40,295 bases of DNA from CAYMFD01 sp964389475 (GCA_964389475.1 CAYMFD010000023.1:1-40295), one strand, 5' to 3'. Positions 32,092 through 40,234 are shown, numbered from the stretch's first letter. The notes: generated by a model not told the origin, from the sequence alone. Program-made: numbers and translations.

Positions 32092-32871
32092 CTAGTTCAC
32101 AGTAACTCTTAGTCCATCATAGCCTAGCCTTATAAACGATGGTAGATCCTCATTGACACTATCATGCAGGCCCATGTAGTGGCTGATGTGTGTGATATAC
32201 GCCTGCCTGGGCTTTATCTCCTCTAGTGCTTCTACAGCCTCGGCTAGGGTAAAGTGGCTGTGGTGCTTACGATGGTGCAAGGCATTAAGTATGACCAACT
32301 CCTTGCCCCTGATGGTGTCTCGTACCCGATCCGTTAATGCTGAGGCATCCGTAATGTAGACTACGTCCTCCCCTAGCATGTAGCCCAGTATATCTAGCTT
32401 GCCATGCTCTATCGGTAGCGGCGTCACGGTAATATCGCCGATATCAAAGGCCTCCCATGGCTCTACTGGTCTCACCGCTAGTCGAGGAGCTCCCGGGTAA
32501 CCACCTTCGAAGGCATATCTAAATCGATCCTTAAGGTCCGTCAGGACACGCGATAGGCCATATAGCGGCATGTCGACAGCCTGTGCGAAGTTGTAAGGTC
32601 GTACATCATCTATACCTATGATGTGGTCATTGTGCTCATGGGTGAGCAATACGGCATCTAAGCGGTCTACCCGCTCGCGCAACATCTGCTGCCTAAAGTC
32701 AGGGCCCGTATCAATGACCAGTGTGGTCGTAGGACTTGATATCAATGCTGAGGTACGCAGGCGGCTATCATGCGGATCACTACTGCTACAGACCTCGCAG
32801 CTACAGCCTATGATGGGCACCCCTTGCGAAGTACCGGTACCTAGTAGTGTAACAGTAATGGGGCGGCTCAC
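32092..32871 (-). CDS. MBL-fold metallohydrolase, PhnP-like
   Basis: 259 residues. Metallo-beta-lactamase fold with the metal motif THEHNDH (His 78, His 80, Asp 82, His 83), LGTGTSQGVPIIGC at the N-terminus followed by a CxCxxC set (Cys 23, 25, 28), VIDTGPDFRQQ, PIEHGKLDILGY, YITDASAL, and HHRKHHSHFTLAEA with ITHISHYMG. This is the PhnP/cyclic-phosphodiesterase subgroup common in Bacteroidota. The substrate is unknown, and there is no phn operon here, so a broader phosphodiesterase role is likelier than phosphonate catabolism. It overlaps the upstream small gene by 4 bases. Confidence 0.85.
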   Translation of the reverse strand: MSRPITVTLLGTGTSQGVPIIGCSCEVCSSSDPHDSRLRTSALISSPTTTLVIDTGPDFRQQMLRERVDRLDAVLLTHEHNDHIIGIDDVRPYNFAQAVDMPLYGLSRVLTDLKDRFRYAFEGGYPGAPRLAVRPVEPWEAFDIGDITVTPLPIEHGKLDILGYMLGEDVVYITDASALTDRVRDTIRGKELVILNALHHRKHHSHFTLAEAVEALEEIKPRQAYITHISHYMGLHDSVNEDLPSFIRLGYDGLRVTVN

Positions 32872-33143
32872 TCCTGGAGGGTTTGCTGGGCCTTAAGGAT
32901 CTGCCTAAAAAAAACCTTGCTCGAAGGACTCAATCGATCCTCCATCACGACTAGCATGCTAAGGATATCCAAAAGGCAGTTGATACGTCCTTCGGTATCG
33001 AAGAATTTATTGATGACAACTACCTTCTTGTCTTCTACAACACAATAGCCAGATTGAAATGTACCTTTCTCATACCGAACCTTGTAGTCCTGCTCGTTGA
33101 ATATCGTCTCCAGTTTCTTTAAGGTAGTACGTGTATATTTCAT
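32868..33143 (-). CDS. Conserved hypothetical protein (91 aa)
   Basis: Short cytoplasmic protein: MKYTRTTLKKLETIFNEQDY at the start, then GTFQSGYCVVEDKKVVVINKFFDTEGRINCLLDIL. Similar small proteins upstream of PhnP-like genes occur across Bacteroidota. I recognise no domain of known function. Its 4-base overlap with the metallohydrolase shows coupling. A TATCTTTA box (33152-33159, one mismatch to TAnnTTTG) lies 9 bases before its ATG. Confidence 0.8.
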   Translation of the reverse strand: MKYTRTTLKKLETIFNEQDYKVRYEKGTFQSGYCVVEDKKVVVINKFFDTEGRINCLLDILSMLVVMEDRLSPSSKVFFRQILKAQQTLQE

Positions 33144-33204
33144 GATAGTCGTAAAGATACAGTATACCGCCTATACAGATGATGGAGACCACACTCGAGA
33201 TGTC

Positions 33205-33212
33205 TACCTTTG
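33205..33212 (+). promoter_or_regulatory. Bacteroidota -7 box TACCTTTG before the beta-barrel gene
   Basis: Exact TAnnTTTG match, 12 bases before the ATG at 33225. This predicts a very short leader of about 7-13 nt, depending on whether 33225 or 33231 is used. Confidence 0.5.
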
Positions 33213-33224
33213 TACTAACAACTT

Positions 33225-33815
33225 ATGAGAATGAAAAAAATACTAGTCGTTATCGCACTCTTTGCCACTAGCCAGATGCATGGCCAAGTAGGCTTTGATT
33301 TTAAGGCAGTGGTAGGATTGACGCTTGCGCAGCTGGACGGTGATATGCTAGCTGGTTACAATAAGCCGGGCATCTCTGTAGGTGGTAGGCTTAGTTATGC
33401 CCTTGCAGATGAGATGGACTTGAGCCTAGAGATGCTCTACAGCAGCCGAGGTAGTCAGGAGCAGCTCTTCGGCAGTAACATCAACGCCACTACTCTGCAG
33501 TACATCGAACTACCTGTGATATTCTCTTACAAAGACTGGTTTATCGAAGGCGAAGACTACCACAAGGTGAGGGTTGAAGCAGGTCTCTCGTATGGGTTCT
33601 TATTTGATTTTGAATCAGAAAACACCCTCTATCGCAATATCGGTGAGGAGATCCAAGAGTCAGACCTCTCCTATGTACTGGGTGCAGGATACCAGTTTAC
33701 CAAGCGGATCGGCATATCGCTCCGCTACACTAGGAGCTTGATAGACCTATACCGCCCAGAGGATGCCTCGCTGATTAGCTATTTCCTTACCTTACGAGCT
33801 GAATATACCTTCTAA
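33225..33815 (+). CDS. Outer-membrane beta-barrel protein (PorT-like)
   Basis: 196 residues: signal peptide KKILVVIALFATSQMHGQ, then alternating amphipathic strands with aromatic ends (FDFKAVVGLTLAQLDGD, SVGGRLSYALADEMDLSLEMLYSSRGSQE, VEAGLSYGFLFDF, SYVLGAGYQFTKRIGISLRYTRSLIDLY) and a C-terminal strand ending in YTF, the sorting signal of outer-membrane barrels. It matches the outer-membrane beta-barrel family common in Bacteroidota (PorT-like/OMP_b-brl_2). Two candidate ATGs lie 6 bases apart (33225, 33231). Its role is unknown. The next gene, a lipoprotein, begins 3 bases later. Confidence 0.85.
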   Translation: MRMKKILVVIALFATSQMHGQVGFDFKAVVGLTLAQLDGDMLAGYNKPGISVGGRLSYALADEMDLSLEMLYSSRGSQEQLFGSNINATTLQYIELPVIFSYKDWFIEGEDYHKVRVEAGLSYGFLFDFESENTLYRNIGEEIQESDLSYVLGAGYQFTKRIGISLRYTRSLIDLYRPEDASLISYFLTLRAEYTF

Positions 33816-33818
33816 CTT

Positions 33819-34301
33819 ATGCGCTGGATCCTCTACCTCCTACTCCCCATCGGACTTTTATCGGCCTGCACAGACGGCGGCAAAAAATCAACGGATGGCG
33901 TCACTGTAAAAGCAGTCGAAAGCAAGCGGGGTCCTCATGCCCTGCCGCCGATGGACAAAGCAACCTATGAGCAGCTACAGTCGACGGTTACGCAGGTAGA
34001 CTACATCTTTCACAGCCTACCCTTTAGCGTTAATCAGACGGAGCGACCCGCCATCCAGACCAATCTCGCTATGATCTCACCCGAGCGAGCGAACGATGTT
34101 ACGGGCTGCCCCATTTTTGCCAGAGAGTCCTTTCAGGTCAATGGTGAGATCGTCCTAGAAGCAGATATCTACTTTAATGAAGGCTGCTATGCGTATGTGT
34201 TTTACCAAGGCAAGGACAAGGTATTCGCCAATAAGATTACCGACCAAGGCAAGCAGTTTTACAACAACCTCATCAATCAAGTGAAGCTGCAAAGTCAGTA
34301 A
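33819..34301 (+). CDS. Lipoprotein of unknown function
   Basis: 160 residues. The N-terminus RWILYLLLPIGLLSAC ends in a lipobox (LLSAC), with Cys 17 as the lipidated residue and a Thr-Asp-Gly-Gly tether. The body has CPIFARESFQVNGEIVLEADIYFNEGCYAYVFYQ, with two cysteines that could pair, and no recognised domain. It follows the beta-barrel gene after 3 bases, so the two are probably one operon and may work together at the outer membrane. It converges on nudK with only 2 bases between stops. Confidence 0.8.
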   Translation: MRWILYLLLPIGLLSACTDGGKKSTDGVTVKAVESKRGPHALPPMDKATYEQLQSTVTQVDYIFHSLPFSVNQTERPAIQTNLAMISPERANDVTGCPIFARESFQVNGEIVLEADIYFNEGCYAYVFYQGKDKVFANKITDQGKQFYNNLINQVKLQSQ

Positions 34302-34303
34302 AA

Positions 34304-34897
34304 CTAGTCAAGCCCCTGAAGAAGCATAAAGTGCTGTAATAGTATAAGCGTCTTCGCATCTGTTACCTTGCCATCTGCAAGCATTTGCGAGATGCTGTCC
34401 GCGGGTATTTCTACTACTTCGATCTCTTCGTGCTCACTAGCCAAGCCACCACCAGGGCCGACCTTCATAGCATCGGTAACACGACCATAGTATAGGTGTA
34501 CCTGCTCTAGGTGAGCCCCCGGACTGGCAAAAACAGTAGCTACATGACTCAGATCGACGGCCCTATACCCTGTCTCCTCCTCAAGCTCCCTGATCATAGC
34601 CACATCGGGCTGGTCATCGTCTAGGAGTCCTGCAGGCACCTCGAGTATCCAGCCATCATCGACACCCTTGAGCTGTGCAGTGATGCGCCACTGACGGACC
34701 AGGACGACGGTATCTCGATCTACATTATACAGTAGGGCTGCTGCTCCATCACCATTGCTGTCGTACACCTCTCTAGTGACCTCGTCGCTTCCATACCTTA
34801 CGGTGTAGTGGGTTAGTTGCCCCCAAGTATCCTCGTATGATCGCTTTAGCACTACATCTTTCTTACCGTATAACATGTCCATATATCTTTGCCTCAT
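34304..34897 (-). CDS. nudK: Nudix hydrolase, NudK-like (GDP-mannose/ADP-ribose pyrophosphatase)
   Basis: 197 residues. REVYDSNGDGAAALLYN and VVLVRQWR match NudK's N-terminal domain. The Nudix box GLLDDDQPDVAMIRELEEETGY has one residue fewer than the textbook spacing and Gln where the first Glu is usual. E. coli NudK has the same spacing (GLLDNDEPEVCIRKEAIEETGY), so the box is a subfamily form and not a defect; the Glu-to-Gln change is notable. GGGLASEHEEIEVVEI and DAKTLILLQHF are also NudK-like. Three ATGs (34897, 34882, 34876) are possible; similarity begins at the last. The first overlaps the start codon of the divergent MutS-like gene. Confidence 0.87.
   Translation of the reverse strand: MRQRYMDMLYGKKDVVLKRSYEDTWGQLTHYTVRYGSDEVTREVYDSNGDGAAALLYNVDRDTVVLVRQWRITAQLKGVDDGWILEVPAGLLDDDQPDVAMIRELEEETGYRAVDLSHVATVFASPGAHLEQVHLYYGRVTDAMKVGPGGGLASEHEEIEVVEIPADSISQMLADGKVTDAKTLILLQHFMLLQGLD
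34884..34891 (+). promoter_or_regulatory. Bacteroidota -7 box TATCTTTG at the MutS-like gene start
   Basis: Exact TAnnTTTG match ending 4 bases before the ATG at 34896. If used, transcription would start at or next to that ATG, giving a leaderless mRNA. It also lies within the first codons of nudK on the other strand. Confidence 0.4.
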
Positions 34898-36680
34898 GCA
34901 AGATATAAAGAGCTTCTACAGTAGCCGGTACCAATCTGCCATTTCTAAGTATGAGGCGCTTAACACTAAGGCCAACAAGGTGTCCGTCCTACGCCTAGTC
35001 TACTTCCTAGCCTGGATATGCTCTATGATTCTAGTCGTACAGATTCACTGGGCGGTCGCTATTGTAGTCTTCTACGGCGGTGCCTACATCTTCAGCCGAC
35101 TGATGCGGTGGCACGATCGAGTACGCAGAAGTGCCACTCTTGCCGATAGGACCTCAAAACTATGTAGTGAAGAGTTACACATCTACGACCTCCAGCTGGC
35201 CGATCGAGATACAGGCGCGAACCTTAGTCCCGATGATCACGCCTACGCAGATGACCTCGATCTCTTTAACGAGGGCGGTATCTATAGCCTGATCTCTCGG
35301 TGCCGCACGAGCCTAGGACGTCAGTACCTTGCGTCTGCCCTCACCACCATACCGCTACGCGACGTCGTAGATGGTCGACGTAGTGCGGGTCTCCACCTGG
35401 AGCACAAGGCGGAGTGGATGCTACAGCTACAGGCACACGGTTATGACATCGCTGATAGTGCCGAAGACCTCCAGCAGATACGGACTTGGCTAGAGCAGCC
35501 GTCGGAGCTCAGCACGAAGTCCTACCTCCGCTATCTTATCTGGGTGTTACCCATAATCACGATTGCTGGCTTTAGCTGGCTATGGTACCATTACACCTTT
35601 ATCATCGCCCTAGTAGCGCTACTGCCTAACTTATACCTACTACTCAAGACCAAGACCTACGTCGACAACTTGCAGCAGCGGGTGGACCGCCTAGGCAGTA
35701 CTATGGCCGACTACAGCCATATGTTTGCATTCGTAGAGTCCTCTGACTTTACAGAACCCTATATCAAGTCCGTCACCAGCTGTCTGAGAGGTGAACGTCT
35801 AGCCTCTGTCGGCATCGCCAGGTTTAGCCAGTTGGTCAATAACATCAACTTGAGGAACAACATCTTTGGCATAGTCATCAATGTATTTACCCTATGGGAT
35901 CTACACTACGGCATCAAGCTAGAGCAGTGGCGAGAGCAGCACAAGGCACTGATGCCTGCCTGGTATGCCTGCCTTGCTGAGCTGGAGGTGCTCGTGAGTA
36001 TAGGCAGTACCAACTATCATAATCCTACCTGGGCATCACCCACCTGGACGACTGCCCACGAGATCGGTGGTACTGCCCTAGGCCACCCGCTACTGGATAG
36101 AGCTATACGCATTACCAATGACTACACGACCAAGGGCCGGCGGCATGTGACCTTACTGACGGGTAGTAACATGGGTGGCAAGAGTACATTCTTAAGGACC
36201 GTAGGCTTACAGATCGTACTGACCTACCTAGGTAGCCGGACATGTGCTGAGGCCTGGTCTATGCCATACGGCGTATGCCTATTTACCAGTATGCGTACAC
36301 AAGATGCCATACAGGAGAGTACGAGTGGCTTCTACGCGGAGCTGCGTCGACTACAGCAGCTGATCGAGGCGGTACAGGCCGGCAAGCCGATGTACTACCT
36401 CATAGACGAAGTACTCAAGGGGACCAATAGTGTAGACCGTAACAAAGGGGCAGCAGCCCTCATCAGACAACTCGTCGACTACGATAGCGCCGGTATCGTG
36501 AGTACGCATGACACCACGCTGCACATCCTATCACAAGAGTTACCTGGTCGTGTTACCAATCAGTGCTTTGAGGTTAACGTCGAGGGTGATCAACTGACCT
36601 TTGACTATAAGTTACGAGACGGTGTGAGTAAGAGCTTTAACGCCACGGCACTGATGCGGCAGATCGGCATCAAGGTCTAG
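34896..36680 (+). CDS. Membrane-anchored MutS-family ATPase
   Basis: 594 residues from the ATG at 34896; an ATG at 34875 adds SIYLCL but lies upstream of the -7 box. The C-terminal third is a MutS ATPase: Walker A GSNMGGKST at 423-431, TCAEAWSMPYGVCLFTSM, the ESTSGFYAELRRL signature, Walker B YYLIDEVLKGTNS and the STHD switch. No N-terminal mismatch-recognition or connector domain is present. Instead there are two hydrophobic hairpins at about 31-70 and 212-250, so the protein is probably anchored in the inner membrane with the ATPase inside. Such short MutS relatives are widespread in Bacteroidota and have no assigned function; classical mismatch repair is unlikely. Confidence 0.88.
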   Translation: MQDIKSFYSSRYQSAISKYEALNTKANKVSVLRLVYFLAWICSMILVVQIHWAVAIVVFYGGAYIFSRLMRWHDRVRRSATLADRTSKLCSEELHIYDLQLADRDTGANLSPDDHAYADDLDLFNEGGIYSLISRCRTSLGRQYLASALTTIPLRDVVDGRRSAGLHLEHKAEWMLQLQAHGYDIADSAEDLQQIRTWLEQPSELSTKSYLRYLIWVLPIITIAGFSWLWYHYTFIIALVALLPNLYLLLKTKTYVDNLQQRVDRLGSTMADYSHMFAFVESSDFTEPYIKSVTSCLRGERLASVGIARFSQLVNNINLRNNIFGIVINVFTLWDLHYGIKLEQWREQHKALMPAWYACLAELEVLVSIGSTNYHNPTWASPTWTTAHEIGGTALGHPLLDRAIRITNDYTTKGRRHVTLLTGSNMGGKSTFLRTVGLQIVLTYLGSRTCAEAWSMPYGVCLFTSMRTQDAIQESTSGFYAELRRLQQLIEAVQAGKPMYYLIDEVLKGTNSVDRNKGAAALIRQLVDYDSAGIVSTHDTTLHILSQELPGRVTNQCFEVNVEGDQLTFDYKLRDGVSKSFNATALMRQIGIKV

Positions 36681-38896
36681 AACCAGTATCCTAGATTAAA
36701 GTAGATCTCTCCGACATCATCTACAAAACCATAAACGACCTCCACAGGACCGATCACCGTATTGATACCCATGGATACTCCTCCACCAAAGATCACGGCA
36801 TCGCTATCAAAAAATGCTGACCGCTGATCTGTTACATATAAGGACCTAAAATGTCCCGTGATATAACAGTTCTCTATCGGTAGCCATCGTAGGAAGGGAG
36901 ATGCATACAGGGCCGTGCCACCGGTCGCCTCACCTAGATCAAGACCGGGGAAAGGTCTAAAGCGATTGAGTAGGTTTTGGTTAGCACTACCATAGTTGTA
37001 GAGCATAGGCAGGTGGGTCTGTAGCAGGTTGACCCCCATATTGACCTCAACGCCAGCGGATAGCTTGTCAGCTAGAGGAAAAAACTGTAGCAGCTGCATA
37101 TCGAGATTTAAACCAAGCTCTCGGACGGTCGTACCCTGGTCGATGTATACAGGGTAGAGGCCTTTGGCACTTAGCTCTAGTCGACGACCTCGCATACTGT
37201 GCTGGCGACTGTCGAGGTTGTCGAAGTAGTATCTAGCATCCGTCGTCAGGTACCACGTGTCTTCTATAGACAAGCCATTCATTGCTTGATTCTCCACCTG
37301 GTCAGACTCTACACTGTAGTGGTGGATACCCGCTGCGAGTTCTATAAGGGTATTACCATCATCATAAGGGGCCATCGTGACCTCATTATAAAAGTCTCTA
37401 AAGACAAAGGGGATCTGGGTAATAGACAGACTGCTATCAACCCTCAAAGGCTCTGCGAGTGTGGTGGTGATCTCGTTGTATTCAAAAGATGATCGTAGAC
37501 CAAAGTCTGTCTTAGCTGATCTATTAATGTAATACTGGAGGTCGTAGCGAAGGCGATTACCCAGTGTAAGGTCTAGCTGCAGCTCATCCCGATAGGTAAA
37601 GAGTGACCGCTGCTTACTCTGCAGCAGCAGTCCCACGCCATATAGATTATCAAAGTGGATACCCACGCCAAAGGTATTGTCAAAGTTGCGCTTGAGTTGA
37701 GGTGCGAGACGCAATGTTACGCTTACCTCGTCACTAGGTATCAGCTCGTAATAGACCTCATCAAAAAAGCCACTAGCCTCGATCTGATTGATACCCGTAG
37801 AGATATCCTCCATATCGATGTAGGTGCCCACCTGCCATGGTAACCTGGCTTGCAGGTATCTGGTGGTAGCCTCGTCCGCATCGATTTCAACTCCTTGCAG
37901 TCGTAGGTATCGCTCATACCGTGGTGCCTGCACTGCCTCATACGGCTCAAGGGCCTGCTGGCGCCTGCCTATCTTGACAAGGTCGTCTTGGTGGGTGAGT
38001 GCAGCAGCCTTACCTAGGCGGACTAGGTCTTGCCTCGCATCGAAGTCTAGCAAGCCATAGGCGGAGATATCTGGCCTGATCAGCACATCACAATACTCGT
38101 ACTGCTCCTGACTCTTCTGCACGATAGAGAAGCTCGACACTTGCGAAAATATATCCGTAGCACTCTGTAGCTCATCGGCCGTACTCAGCCCATCCTCTAC
38201 ACTGACGCATAAGACCACATCGACGCCTTTCTCCCTCATCTCTTGTGCTGGCAGGTTATTGGCCACACCGCCATCTACGAGGATTTGTGAGCCTAGACGT
38301 ACGGGATTAACGATGGTAGGCAGTGCCGAACTGGCTCTCATAGCGGTGGCTATATTACCACTATCGAGTACGACCTGCTGCCCCGTGGCGAGGTCAGCAG
38401 CTACACAGAAGAAGGGTCGCGACAAGCTGTCAAAAACTAGCTCTTGGTTAAGAGGATATGTATTTTGGTAAAGAAAATCGTAGATACGCTGCCCATCACT
38501 GATACCCGCTGGTATGTCTAGACGTCCCCGACTATAGGTCAAGGTCAAGAAGGTCTTCTCGTCGTACTTACGGCTACGGATACCGGTGCTAGCTCGTGGC
38601 AGTTCGCCCATAATGATGTCGCCTAGGTCGTGCTGCTGTACCAGGCTATCCATCTGGCTGGCATCAAAGCCTAGGGCATAAAAGCCGCCGACGATCGCCC
38701 CCATGGAGGTCCCCGCTACGCGATCTATACGTATGCCGTAGTCCTCTAGTACTTCTATCACGCCTATGTGTGCCAGCCCTTTGGCACCACCGCCACTTAA
38801 CACTAGGCCTACTGTAACATCGTCTGTAGCCTGCTGGCTGCTTACTGACCAGGGTAGTGCTAGCAATACCGTGATAATGATGGTGAGTTTATTCAT
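36677..38896 (-). CDS. Patatin-like phospholipase fused to POTRA and outer-membrane barrel (PlpD-like, type Vd)
   Basis: 739 residues. Signal peptide to about 20 (TIIITVLLALPWSVSSQ). The patatin domain is residues 28-330: oxyanion loop SGGGAKG at 34-40, nucleophile Ser 64 in GTSMG, and catalytic Asp 208 in DGG. About residues 330-410 form a POTRA-like segment (RLQGVEIDADEATTRYLQARLP, INQIEASGFFDEVYYEL). The rest is a 16-strand-type barrel ending in YFNLGYWF with a terminal Phe. This is the PlpD arrangement: a self-exported lipase displayed at the surface. It starts 25 bases after tdk ends, so is probably co-transcribed. Its stop shares the CTAG tetranucleotide with the convergent MutS-like gene. 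Confidence 0.9.
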   Translation of the reverse strand: MNKLTIIITVLLALPWSVSSQQATDDVTVGLVLSGGGAKGLAHIGVIEVLEDYGIRIDRVAGTSMGAIVGGFYALGFDASQMDSLVQQHDLGDIIMGELPRASTGIRSRKYDEKTFLTLTYSRGRLDIPAGISDGQRIYDFLYQNTYPLNQELVFDSLSRPFFCVAADLATGQQVVLDSGNIATAMRASSALPTIVNPVRLGSQILVDGGVANNLPAQEMREKGVDVVLCVSVEDGLSTADELQSATDIFSQVSSFSIVQKSQEQYEYCDVLIRPDISAYGLLDFDARQDLVRLGKAAALTHQDDLVKIGRRQQALEPYEAVQAPRYERYLRLQGVEIDADEATTRYLQARLPWQVGTYIDMEDISTGINQIEASGFFDEVYYELIPSDEVSVTLRLAPQLKRNFDNTFGVGIHFDNLYGVGLLLQSKQRSLFTYRDELQLDLTLGNRLRYDLQYYINRSAKTDFGLRSSFEYNEITTTLAEPLRVDSSLSITQIPFVFRDFYNEVTMAPYDDGNTLIELAAGIHHYSVESDQVENQAMNGLSIEDTWYLTTDARYYFDNLDSRQHSMRGRRLELSAKGLYPVYIDQGTTVRELGLNLDMQLLQFFPLADKLSAGVEVNMGVNLLQTHLPMLYNYGSANQNLLNRFRPFPGLDLGEATGGTALYASPFLRWLPIENCYITGHFRSLYVTDQRSAFFDSDAVIFGGGVSMGINTVIGPVEVVYGFVDDVGEIYFNLGYWF

Positions 38897-38921
38897 AGTA
38901 AAAGGGGTGTAGCTGGTCTCT

Positions 38922-39509
38922 CTATGACGGGAATCGCATCATATGCCCCATCGAGTAACACGTACGACAGCGGGGCTCGTAAGCGTCTTTTTCTCCGAGC
39001 ATCACCTGCTCATCATTGGCCTCTAAGCGATAGCTATGCGTAGCTAAGTTACCACAATGAGGACAGATGGCATGCAGCTTGGTAATATACTCTGCAACAG
39101 CTAGTAGCTGAGGCATAGGACCAAATGGACGTCCCTTAAAGTCCATGTCGAGACCGGCGACGATAACCCTAACGCCAGACTGCGCTAACTGCTCACAGAC
39201 GGCAGTAAGGCCATCATCAAAAAACTGTGCCTCGTCAACGGCAACCACCTCGGCATCTGTTACCTTCTCTAAGATCTCAGCACTACTGCCCACCGCAATC
39301 GAGGCTACATAATTATCATCATGAGAGACCACATTATCTTTACTATACCTAGAGTCTGTAAGCGGCTTGTAGATCTCCACCGACATGTCAGCAATCCGAG
39401 CCCGCTTGATACGACGTAGGAGCTCCTCTGTCTTACCACTAAACATCGAACCACAGACGACCTCTATCCATCCGCTACGTTGTCCTCTATGGTGTGGTTC
39501 TAAAAACAT
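38922..39509 (-). CDS. tdk: Thymidine kinase
   Basis: Salvage kinase making dTMP from thymidine. It has 195 residues from the ATG at 39509. A TTG at 39530 is in frame but lies within the -7-like box, so transcripts would not include it. The P-loop is GSMFSGKT at 20-27, followed by VVAVDEAQFFDD, the GLDMDFKGRPFGPMPQLL lasso region, and zinc-binding CPHC and CRTC pairs, as in the type II (bacterial tetrameric) enzymes. Confidence 0.96.
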   Translation of the reverse strand: MFLEPHHRGQRSGWIEVVCGSMFSGKTEELLRRIKRARIADMSVEIYKPLTDSRYSKDNVVSHDDNYVASIAVGSSAEILEKVTDAEVVAVDEAQFFDDGLTAVCEQLAQSGVRVIVAGLDMDFKGRPFGPMPQLLAVAEYITKLHAICPHCGNLATHSYRLEANDEQVMLGEKDAYEPRCRTCYSMGHMMRFPS

Positions 39510-39527
39510 ATTTATTTCTCTGTCATA

Positions 39528-39535
39528 CAAAGGAA
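39528..39535 (-). promoter_or_regulatory. -7-like box TTCCTTTG before tdk
   Basis: One mismatch to TAnnTTTG on the minus strand, 18 bases before the ATG at 39509. It would place the start of transcription near 39522. Confidence 0.35.
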
Positions 39536-39643
39536 GCGAAAATGTACCTATCCGAGCGACATAAATCCGCTCAAGCTGGCAATATCAGCAGGTGAGCACC
39601 GAAGGGATTGCTTTGTTACTTGCTCGATGGTGGCACGAATGAT

Positions 39644-39706
39644 GTGAATGTCGAATGTCGAGTGATGATTATCGAATGGTGAATATCGAGTGTCGAATGG
39701 TGCACA
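39644..39706. repeat. Heptamer array (TCGAATG units)
   Basis: Nine consecutive seven-base units in exact register: GTGAATG, TCGAATG, TCGAGTG, ATGATTA, TCGAATG, GTGAATA, TCGAGTG, TCGAATG, GTGCACA. Three units are identical TCGAATG. Confidence 0.85.
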
Positions 39707-39733
39707 GGGCTACAATCACTATTACAATCGTCT

Positions 39734-39810
39734 CTTAGTCGAGGTCCCAGGTTTTGGTTCACAAGTCACGCCGCACCACAGGTGCTGAGCGGACCTGAGG
39801 GCCGAAGGAT
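39734..39810. repeat. 77-bp hairpin repeat, copy A
   Basis: Starts CTTAGTCGAGGTCCCAGG and ends GGACCTGAGGGCCGAAGGAT. It holds the hairpin GCACC-ACA-GGTGC, inside outer arms AGGTCC/GGACCT. The second copy is 250 bases downstream, and the hairpin is kept there with a paired base change. Confidence 0.8.
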
Positions 39811-39821
39811 GAAGCGATAGA

Positions 39822-39849
39822 GACACTAATTAGCACGAATGCCACGAAT
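39822..39849 (+). repeat. 28-nt repeat, third copy
   Basis: GACACTAATT, AG, CACGAAT, GC, CACGAAT: same family as the repeats around the GxxExxY gene. It is preceded by GCGATAGA, a flank shared with the copy at 40207-40234. Confidence 0.8.
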
Positions 39850-39983
39850 GTCAAGTGATACGAATGCCGAATTACGATTGGTGGCTGTCGAATGGTGCAC
39901 AGGGCTCGGGCGATAGAGAAAAAGAGAATCGAGACGGAAATTTCGATTGCGCTGCGCTACACTCAATCACCTTGAGAAGCAGC

Positions 39984-40060
39984 TCTTAATCGAGGTCCCA
40001 GGTTTCGCTTAATAAGTCTCGCCGTACCACAGGTACTAAGCGGACCTGAGGGCCGAGGGA
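39984..40060. repeat. 77-bp hairpin repeat, copy B
   Basis: Starts CTTAATCGAGGTCCCAGG and ends GGACCTGAGGGCCGAGGGAG. The hairpin here is GTACC-ACA-GGTAC. Relative to copy A, the C-G pair has become T-A. Confidence 0.8.
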
Positions 40061-40206
40061 GGAGAATGTAGCTATTATCGATACTAAAGTGGTCGAGACC
40101 GTGCTTCTTGTACCTCGTGCAGCTTGTTTTGATTAGATTATATCACCAGGTTACCTTATAAGGTGATTGAGCACGAAGTAGTCGAAATCCCGAATACAGC
40201 GATAGA

Positions 40207-40234
40207 GACACTAATTCTCACTAATGCCACGAAT
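40207..40234 (+). repeat. 28-nt repeat, fourth copy
   Basis: GACACTAATT, CT, CACTAAT, GC, CACGAAT; one unit has CACTAAT in place of CACGAAT. Preceded by GCGATAGA like the third copy. Confidence 0.75.

Noticed and set aside
34800..34860. Defective Nudix box in nudK (one residue short)
   Set aside because: E. coli NudK has the same spacing, so it is a subfamily feature; only the Glu-to-Gln change remains notable.
39644..40234. CRISPR array at the right end
   Set aside because: Units are seven bases or unevenly placed 28-mers; there are no uniform spacers and no cas genes.
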